A stretch of DNA of 13,665 nt from a candidate division Zixibacteria bacterium 4484_93 (GTDB lineage Bacteria > UBP14 > UBA6098 > 4484-93). The stretch is taken from positions 1 through 13,665 of the forward strand of contig NATO01000055.1 in the NCBI GenBank assembly GCA_002085385.1, in the 5' to 3' direction. Both the position numbers and the translations under genes were made by a program. The notes beneath the pieces are model-generated. The model had not been told where the DNA came from, did no database searches, and worked only from the letters and a program-made list of their open reading frames with translations. Below, one piece after another: positions 1-5,986 of this stretch; position 1 is the stretch's first letter, and every line of letters begins with the position of its first letter.

Positions 1-1695
1 GTCCCGATGGAGGTTACCACCGAGGGTCTTGATTCGACTGGCAGCTGGTTTATAGTAGATTTTCCGTCTACCGAGTTATCGACTGACCCGTTCTATGTTG
101 GCTGGATTGAGATACCGCCCGATGACCCGTTTCCTGCTGTTGGGATGGATATTCATGACCCGCCGAGCGGTTTGAACTTTATTTATGTTTCGAGCTCCTC
201 TGCCTGGGGGAATCTGAACACAGATTTCACTGGTTTTGAGGATGTGAATCTTATGATGAGGGCGTTGGTGGTTGAGCCATCTGGGAGGCTTGCGAGGCTC
301 TATCCAGATGGTAGGTTCGAGGAGCTGCATACATCCTCCGAAATAACCTTCTCACCGAGAAGGGCAGCTTCCTTTGTTTCCGGTCCGGCTCAGATAAAGC
401 CGATAAGAAGAGTTTTCTCTGTGTCCGATTGCTCTTCTCCAAAAGCTGCTATGGCTCCCGAGGCACTCGGCGGATACAATGTTTATCGCTCGATGACACC
501 TTTCGAGGATGTCTCCGATGCCGAACTTATTACTTTTGTGTCTGACCCGGCTGTTACCGAGTACACCGATGACGATGCTGACCTTATCCCAGGACTCGAT
601 TATTACTACCGTGTCACAGCGGTGTATGATGGAGGGGAATCCGAGCCGTCGAATCAGTCGACGGGTAGAGTATTTGCTGCAAGCGCCGATGCACAGATAC
701 TCATCTATGACTACGACGATGGCGACCTCCTTGCCGACGGTGGAGATATGGCTGAGGATGAGTTCCTATACAATCTTATGCTCAGTGAACTTGGAATATC
801 GATGGATAGCGTCATCGTCTCCGAGCAGAACGAACTCCTCGACCATTTTGACCTCTCCAACTTCGACCTGGTGATAATCATAAGCGGTATTTATCCGCAG
901 TCTGTCTTATCCGACGACGAGTGCCAGATGATAATCGACTATCTCGATGGCGGTGGTCAGCTATTCTGGGAGGGTGTCGATGTTGGATATAACTATGGTG
1001 ATGAGGAGTCCTCTTCGGAGACGAAGCTCGAACTGTACGGTCATTTCCGCATCAACTGGGAGTATGATGGTGAACCTGCCGAGACTGGCAATGTCCGATA
1101 CCTCACGACCAATCCGTCCTTCTTCGGGTGTGAATTCGCGATAGATTACGGCTTCCAGGAAACGGCAGACCATTATGTCGATGAGATATCATCCGACGGT
1201 GCGGTTATAATAATGAATTCGCAGGAGGCAGACCCGGCTCCCGAGGTCTCCACAGGCAGGATGTCATACTATCACTCCGCAACTGTGGGATACACCACTG
1301 TTTTCTCCGGTGTCTATATCGGAGGGATGATAGATGACCTTTATCCTTCCACGAGGGCGAGGGTGCTCGGAAGCATACTGGAGCATTTTGGGATATCCAA
1401 CACTGGCGTCTCCGAAGGGACAGCTCTGCCAAAGGATATTGTTCTTTCCCAGAACTATCCGAACCCATTCAACCCTGCCACAAGCATAAGCTTTGCAATT
1501 CCGCGTGATGGTGAGGTCGAGCTTGCTGTATATAATACGCTTGGTGAGCATGTAGAGACGCTCGTTTCAGGGAATATGTCTGCCGGGTGGCATTCCGTTG
1601 TCTGGGATGCAACGGACGCTTCTTCCGGAGTCTATTTCTACAATCTGAGGTTTGAGGACAGGAGCATCACGAGCAAGATGCTTCTGGTGAAATAG
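1..1695 (+). CDS. Secreted multi-domain surface protein with type IX-like C-terminal sorting domain (5' partial)
   Basis: The frame is open from base 1, so the true start and signal peptide lie outside; 564 residues are visible (numbered from base 1). Residues 1-90 look like a beta-sandwich tail, with a DPFYVGW stretch and a later MMRALV strand of the kind often found in exported FCB proteins. Residues about 129-228 resemble a fibronectin type III domain (GGYNVYRS, then LDYYYRVTAVYDGGES). Residues about 231-467 form an alpha/beta domain like class I glutamine amidotransferases (LIYDYDDGD, FDLVIIISG, then GGGQLFWEGVDVG with its Trp at 323); I see no catalytic Cys-His pair I can defend, so it may only bind. 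Residues 484-564 are a complete sorting domain, from QNYPNPFNP to SGVYFYNL and the terminal KMLLVK. It lies 41 nt upstream of the next gene with no terminator between, so the two are probably cotranscribed. Role unknown; a missing N-terminal enzyme domain is possible. Confidence 0.85.
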   Translation, partial: VPMEVTTEGLDSTGSWFIVDFPSTELSTDPFYVGWIEIPPDDPFPAVGMDIHDPPSGLNFIYVSSSSAWGNLNTDFTGFEDVNLMMRALVVEPSGRLARLYPDGRFEELHTSSEITFSPRRAASFVSGPAQIKPIRRVFSVSDCSSPKAAMAPEALGGYNVYRSMTPFEDVSDAELITFVSDPAVTEYTDDDADLIPGLDYYYRVTAVYDGGESEPSNQSTGRVFAASADAQILIYDYDDGDLLADGGDMAEDEFLYNLMLSELGISMDSVIVSEQNELLDHFDLSNFDLVIIISGIYPQSVLSDDECQMIIDYLDGGGQLFWEGVDVGYNYGDEESSSETKLELYGHFRINWEYDGEPAETGNVRYLTTNPSFFGCEFAIDYGFQETADHYVDEISSDGAVIIMNSQEADPAPEVSTGRMSYYHSATVGYTTVFSGVYIGGMIDDLYPSTRARVLGSILEHFGISNTGVSEGTALPKDIVLSQNYPNPFNPATSISFAIPRDGEVELAVYNTLGEHVETLVSGNMSAGWHSVVWDATDASSGVYFYNLRFEDRSITSKMLLVK

Positions 1696-1723
1696 AGTTT
1701 TTTAGATTTTTGCAACAGCCTTT

Positions 1724-1732
1724 AAGGAGGTG
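1724..1732 (+). promoter_or_regulatory. Strong ribosome binding site fixing the start of the giant surface protein
   Basis: AAGGAGGTG lies 4 nt before ATG 1737. It decides against a TTG start at 1710, which would add nine residues ahead of the signal peptide and has no comparable site. Confidence 0.8.
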
Positions 1733-1736
1733 TGTT

Positions 1737-4700
1737 ATGCACCGGATAGGTCTATTTGTGGGATTGATTCTGGTTTGTCTCCCGGCAGTTCTCTTCTCCG
1801 GGGGTTGGGATGTGGGGCTTACGCTTGTCTCTGGGACATCGGAGTTCACACTGACACTCGGGACCGACGATGCGGCAACGAATGGGTACGACCCCGGAAT
1901 CGATGAGGCAATCCCTGTTGCTCCTCCATCGGGGGCTTATGCCTACTTCCAGCTTGACGACCCGGAAAACCCCTATGTTGTGATGCTCTCGAAGGACATT
2001 CGAGCCACGGGTGAGACGGAATATCTCTGGGAGATAAGACCTGTTCGCTGGTCGGAGGAGGGAGTTATCTCTTGGGGTGAGCTGCCTGCGGGAAATTTTG
2101 AGATAACGGCTCTTTTCTTCGCTGGGGATTCTCTTACTGGCTGGGAGGATATGCGGGAGTTGGATTCGCTTGTCTTCTTCAGCGGGCAAAGGATATACAT
2201 CAAGGCAACAGATATTCCTGTTGAAGCAGGTGAGCCACCGTATGTTCTCTCCTGGTCACCTTCGGATGGCTCCGTTGGTGTGCTCAATCCCCCTGTAATC
2301 ACCTGTGTTGTCGCCGATGATGGTGCGGGAGTGGATATAGGCAGCATTCAGTTTGTCGTGAATGAAGTGGATGTTACAGAACATCTCATTATAACGGGAA
2401 CAGCTGAAGAATATCGGCTTGAGTATCGTCCGGATGAACCGTTTGCACCGTATGAGAATGTCGGTGTTACCTTGAATGTTTCTGACCTCGCCACACCTCC
2501 GAACTCGGCGTCTTATTCTATCTCCTTCACCGTGGGAGAGCCGATTCCGTCTGTCGAGTATGAGCTTTCGCTTTCTGTCTGGAGTGCGGAGGGAACGGAC
2601 ACCTCATTCATTGGACTTATCCTTGCGCTCGATGAGGCAGGAACGGATATGTTCGACCCGGGATACGATATTGTTATCCCGGTTATGCCTCCGGGGGACG
2701 ATTTCTTCGCCTGTTTCGGGCTTTCTGACCCTGAATACCCTGTATATACGATGCTCTATCGGGATGTCAGGGGTATGGATTCCTTCTCATCCGTCTGGCG
2801 GATAAACAGTCTGAACTGGGGTGATAGCCAGGGAGTGAGGTGGAATCCGTCTGGAATTCTGGAGGACAGACTGCTCGAGATTACCGCTTATTTCCCAGGT
2901 GAGACCGAATTCGAGTGGGTGGATATGTCGACGACAGGAGAGATTTCGTTTCTTCCTGGGCAGACAGTATATATAAGGACATCGCCGCTTTTTGATACAG
3001 ACCCACCGGAGATTGCGGATATATTCCCACCGGATGGAGCGGTGGATGTGCCGGTGAACACGAATATCTCATTCACCATCATTGACAGGATAAGTGGAGT
3101 GGATGTCTCGTCCCTTGTTGTTTTGGTCGATGGTGTCGATGTCACGGCTGATGTTGATATAACCCCGGATGGGACAGGTTATGGGTTCGATATTCTGTAT
3201 GACCCGCCGGTGGATTTCCCTTACCTTTCTGCTGTTTCGGTGACGGTTGATGTTTCTGACCTCGCCGAGCCGCCGAACGGTGCGGTCTTTGAATTTTCGT
3301 TCACTACCGGGATGCCTATACTCGAGCCGACCTGGGTGGAGAGCCTTTTTGTCTGGTCGGTGCCGGAGGCTGGGGATTCAAGCTTGTTTCAGCTTATTTT
3401 TGGTGCCGATGAGGCAGGAACGGATGGGTTCGACCCCGGGCTGGATTTCCCGTATATTATGGAACCGCCCTCCGGTCCATACGCCTTTTTCCCTATCGAG
3501 CACGAGCTCTACACAATGCTCTGGCGGGATATACGTTCGAGCCTTGTCTACGATATAATATGGGATATTGAGATGAGGCGCTTCCCGCGCGATAACAGAA
3601 ACTACTTCTCCTGGCACCCCGAGATGCTCCCCGAGACGGGCAATTTCGCTATCGGGGTTATTCCGCCGGGAGAGACGGAGGTCGTCGAGTGGGTCGATAT
3701 GAGGACGAACTCGCAGATAGAATTTCCTCCCGAATATTCGGCAAGGATACATTTCTGGGTGGAGGTGGTCGAGCATTACTGCATTGCGGGTATTGTCTCC
3801 TGCTCGGATGGAGGAAATCCTGTGGGGGCAGTGGTGTATATACCTGAGATACACTCATCCTTTGAGGTTGGTGAGGATGGTGCATTCGAGTTCTGCGGGC
3901 TGGAGGAAGGAGAATATACCCTTCAGACCCATCTTGCCGGCTACTATGACGAGTCTCTTACTATTTATCTTGTCTCGGACACGACAGTCGATATCGTTCT
4001 CGAGAGGATACCGCCGCCGACATACTCGATTTCCGGGAATGTGTATCTCGATGGGGAGACCGACCATTCTGGAACCGGTATCTTCCTGAACGATGAGCTT
4101 GCCTTCACCACGGGAGAGGACGGATATTTCTCGCTGGAAGCCCTTGCCGAGGGTGAGTATTATATCCACTTCGAGCATACAGGATACATACCGTTCGACA
4201 CGGTTATCTATCTCGATGAGGATACCGAGTTGACGGTTACCCTCTATCCCGAGATAAACTACTGGGATATTCGGGTGAATGTTCATCTTCCCGATCTGCC
4301 AGGCTCGACATTTGTTATGGTCGTTCTCGATGGAACCGATACGATGTTTTTGGGATATCCGGCGGAGTTCCTCTTTGAGGATGTTATCGAGGGAAGCCAT
4401 TTCCTGGATATCCAGGCAGAGATGTATGCTCCATACCATCTCGATTTTGAGCTTGTGTCGGATACACTCTTTGAGGTAACGCTTTCGCCGCTTTTTGGAA
4501 CGCTTTTCGGAACGGTCTATCTTGAGGATGAGGAGGATTTATCCGGCTCTGTTGTCCGCGTCTTTGCTGAGGGGATGCCCCCGATGGAGTATATCACCGA
4601 TTCCACCGGCTACTACTCATTCCCGCATCTTTTCTTTGGGGAGTATGAAATCTCTGTGGGGCATCCGGGGTTTGTTCCTCAGGACACGATAATCAGCTTT

Positions 4701-5921
4701 ACTGGTGATACCGAGCTTAATTTCTATCTATTGAGAGAGGTGCCTCTTCTCAACCCGCCGAGGAATTTGGACGCTATAAGCGGGCTGGATGCGAGGGTTC
4801 CGCTCTTCTGGGAGGAGCCGGAGCCTACATCTGCTCATCTTCTCGGTTATATCATCTACCGCTCGAACATCATCTCCACAGACAGCATAGGATATGTTCC
4901 GGCAGCAGTAACGGCATATATAGATTTCGATGTGTATAATTTCCTCTACTACCAGTATTTCGTGGTTGCCGACTATGTCGAGGGCAGAAGCGATGAGAGC
5001 AACCGTGTCTGGGCGAACCCCCGTCCACAGGCTGATGAGCCGCAGGTTCTCATCTATGACTTCGACAACGGTGCAACGGTCTGCTTTGACCAGACAACAG
5101 GCTCTGCCGAGGCGCTTGCAACAACATTCGATAACCTCGATATTCCGTATGATATGACCGGACAGGACGCCTCGCTCGAAGGGTATGACATCTTCCGGTA
5201 TCGAGCGATATTCATCTCCACGGGCATCCGGGACCTCGTCAACGACAAGATTCGCCCGGATGATATCGAAAGGATAAAGAACTTTATCCTCGCAGGAGGC
5301 GGAGTCTACTGGGAGGGTGCCGATGTCGGGCAGGACTATTTTGCGAACGGCTCGGAGGAAGAGCGCTGGCTGTTCGGTCTGTTCGGGGCAGAATTCGCTG
5401 ATGATGGCAGGGGAAGGATGCAGGGTAATGTCCAGCTTCTCTACGGCGATACCGATTTCTTCAGAGAGCCGGTCAGTGTCGCATACGCTTACAGAACATT
5501 AGCCGATATGCGTCTCGATGAGTTCAACACTGTGGAGGGAACGGACATTATGAACTCGCAGTCCACTCCTGCTCCGAATGTCTCCACGATTAGAATGGTC
5601 GCCAGAGACGCTCCAAACCTCAAAACCGTTCTCTCCTCCGTCTATATAGGAGCTATTTCAAACGGCTCGGGTGCCAACACGAGAGAGTATATCCTGAACA
5701 TCATCTACCAGTTCCTGACACGCCAGTATTCCGATGTCCCCGATGAGCAGGCGGCGATAAGAGAGCTTGGCATATCTGCATTCCCGAACCCGTTCAATTC
5801 TGCACTCAATATCACCCTCGATGTTCCGCAGAGCGGACGCTATAGGCTGGATGTATTCGGAAATGAGAATTTCCCATCCAGAATAGGGGGGAGCTTCGTC
5901 TCCCCCTTTTTGTTTTCGTAA
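1737..5921 (+). CDS. Giant lysine-poor surface protein with repeated Ig-like and carboxypeptidase-regulatory-like modules; sorting domain truncated
   Basis: 1394 residues. I chose ATG 1737 because a strong AAGGAGGTG sits 4 nt upstream and the protein then opens with a signal peptide (MHR, then a hydrophobic run to about residue 20). Domains in order: unit A (about 24-274) and unit B (275-532), each a beta domain with a D-G/A-T-D/N-x-[FY]-D-P-G motif followed by an Ig-like domain with a PPN turn; unit C (533-679), the first half only; four carboxypeptidase-regulatory-like beta domains (about 680-1001, with GxFxFxGLxEGEY-like motifs); a fibronectin-III-like domain (about 1003-1098); a glutamine-amidotransferase-like domain (1102-1327, WEGADVG at 1192); and the beginning of a sorting domain (FPNPFNS at 1349). 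After LDVF (residue 1374) the expected remaining 50 or so residues are absent and replaced by 20 unrelated ones read through a terminator. Only five lysines are present (residues 86, 156, 1171, 1181, 1296). The likely place is the cell surface or outside; function unknown. Confidence 0.9.
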   Translation: MHRIGLFVGLILVCLPAVLFSGGWDVGLTLVSGTSEFTLTLGTDDAATNGYDPGIDEAIPVAPPSGAYAYFQLDDPENPYVVMLSKDIRATGETEYLWEIRPVRWSEEGVISWGELPAGNFEITALFFAGDSLTGWEDMRELDSLVFFSGQRIYIKATDIPVEAGEPPYVLSWSPSDGSVGVLNPPVITCVVADDGAGVDIGSIQFVVNEVDVTEHLIITGTAEEYRLEYRPDEPFAPYENVGVTLNVSDLATPPNSASYSISFTVGEPIPSVEYELSLSVWSAEGTDTSFIGLILALDEAGTDMFDPGYDIVIPVMPPGDDFFACFGLSDPEYPVYTMLYRDVRGMDSFSSVWRINSLNWGDSQGVRWNPSGILEDRLLEITAYFPGETEFEWVDMSTTGEISFLPGQTVYIRTSPLFDTDPPEIADIFPPDGAVDVPVNTNISFTIIDRISGVDVSSLVVLVDGVDVTADVDITPDGTGYGFDILYDPPVDFPYLSAVSVTVDVSDLAEPPNGAVFEFSFTTGMPILEPTWVESLFVWSVPEAGDSSLFQLIFGADEAGTDGFDPGLDFPYIMEPPSGPYAFFPIEHELYTMLWRDIRSSLVYDIIWDIEMRRFPRDNRNYFSWHPEMLPETGNFAIGVIPPGETEVVEWVDMRTNSQIEFPPEYSARIHFWVEVVEHYCIAGIVSCSDGGNPVGAVVYIPEIHSSFEVGEDGAFEFCGLEEGEYTLQTHLAGYYDESLTIYLVSDTTVDIVLERIPPPTYSISGNVYLDGETDHSGTGIFLNDELAFTTGEDGYFSLEALAEGEYYIHFEHTGYIPFDTVIYLDEDTELTVTLYPEINYWDIRVNVHLPDLPGSTFVMVVLDGTDTMFLGYPAEFLFEDVIEGSHFLDIQAEMYAPYHLDFELVSDTLFEVTLSPLFGTLFGTVYLEDEEDLSGSVVRVFAEGMPPMEYITDSTGYYSFPHLFFGEYEISVGHPGFVPQDTIISFTGDTELNFYLLREVPLLNPPRNLDAISGLDARVPLFWEEPEPTSAHLLGYIIYRSNIISTDSIGYVPAAVTAYIDFDVYNFLYYQYFVVADYVEGRSDESNRVWANPRPQADEPQVLIYDFDNGATVCFDQTTGSAEALATTFDNLDIPYDMTGQDASLEGYDIFRYRAIFISTGIRDLVNDKIRPDDIERIKNFILAGGGVYWEGADVGQDYFANGSEEERWLFGLFGAEFADDGRGRMQGNVQLLYGDTDFFREPVSVAYAYRTLADMRLDEFNTVEGTDIMNSQSTPAPNVSTIRMVARDAPNLKTVLSSVYIGAISNGSGANTREYILNIIYQFLTRQYSDVPDEQAAIRELGISAFPNPFNSALNITLDVPQSGRYRLDVFGNENFPSRIGGSFVSPFLFS
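1806..3773 (+). repeat. Two and a half tandem copies of a ~250-258-residue protein module
   Basis: Units begin at 1806, 2559 and 3333, spaced 753 and 774 nt. Each starts with a beta domain carrying GTDDAATNGYDPG, LDEAGTDMFDPG or ADEAGTDGFDPG, then PPSG-like turns, a [ML]L[WYS][RK]D[IV]R strand and a W-[VE]-DMR/S strand. Units 1 and 2 continue into an Ig-like domain (SPSDGSVGV or FPPDGAVDV, later VSDLAxPPN); unit 3 lacks this half. DNA identity persists locally: an 18-nt string at 2631-2648 recurs at 3408-3425, and a 17-nt string at 2476-2492 recurs at 3250-3266. Unit 1 is more diverged. Confidence 0.85.
3774..4742 (+). repeat. Four tandem carboxypeptidase-regulatory-like beta domains
   Basis: Repeats begin near 3774, 4023, 4260 and 4494, about 79 residues each. 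Copies 1, 2 and 4 show the family pattern: an opening [IS]x[GF]x[VI] strand, a Gly-Thr-rich turn, a D/E-G-x-[FY]-x-F strand, then an EGEY-type turn and a GY/GF strand. Copy 3 keeps the length and the EGSHFLDIQA turn but has lost most of the rest. Domains of this kind usually act as structural spacers or peptide/sugar-binding modules in exported proteins. Confidence 0.75.
5887..5916 (+). terminator. Rho-independent terminator overlapping the 3' end of the surface-protein gene
   Basis: A 7-bp perfect stem, GGGGGAG (5887-5893) and CTCCCCC (5900-5906), with a 6-nt loop, is followed by TTTTTGTTTT. The open reading frame passes through it and stops at 5919-5921. Such a hairpin normally follows a stop codon, so its position inside the frame supports loss of the original gene end. 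Confidence 0.9.
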
Positions 5922-5932
5922 CAAGAAATCTG

Positions 5933-5960
5933 TTGATTTTCTTATCTTTTCCTTTATAAT
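5933..5960 (+). promoter_or_regulatory. Promoter of the ppdK-M42-tldD-tldE run
   Basis: TTGATT (5933-5938) and a consensus TATAAT (5955-5960) are separated by 16 nt in the AT-rich gap after the terminator. Transcription would start near 5967, leaving a leader of about 20 nt before ppdK. This is a sigma-70-style reading; the host's own promoter consensus is unknown. Confidence 0.65.
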
Positions 5961-5986
5961 TAAAATCTAAATTCAGGGAGGGAAAA

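Noticed and set aside
1710..1736. Upstream TTG start adding nine residues to the giant surface protein
   Set aside because: The strong ribosome site at 1724-1732 and the signal peptide both point to ATG 1737; the extension would bury the site inside the gene.
1764..1790. Lipoprotein signal at the Cys in the giant protein's signal peptide
   Set aside because: The residues before the Cys (I-L-V) do not fit a lipobox and the Cys lies inside the hydrophobic core, so an ordinary signal peptide fits better.
3378..4439. Two long minus-strand open frames opposite the giant surface protein
   Set aside because: The plus strand carries clear repeated domains here; the antisense readings look like a by-product of its codon use.
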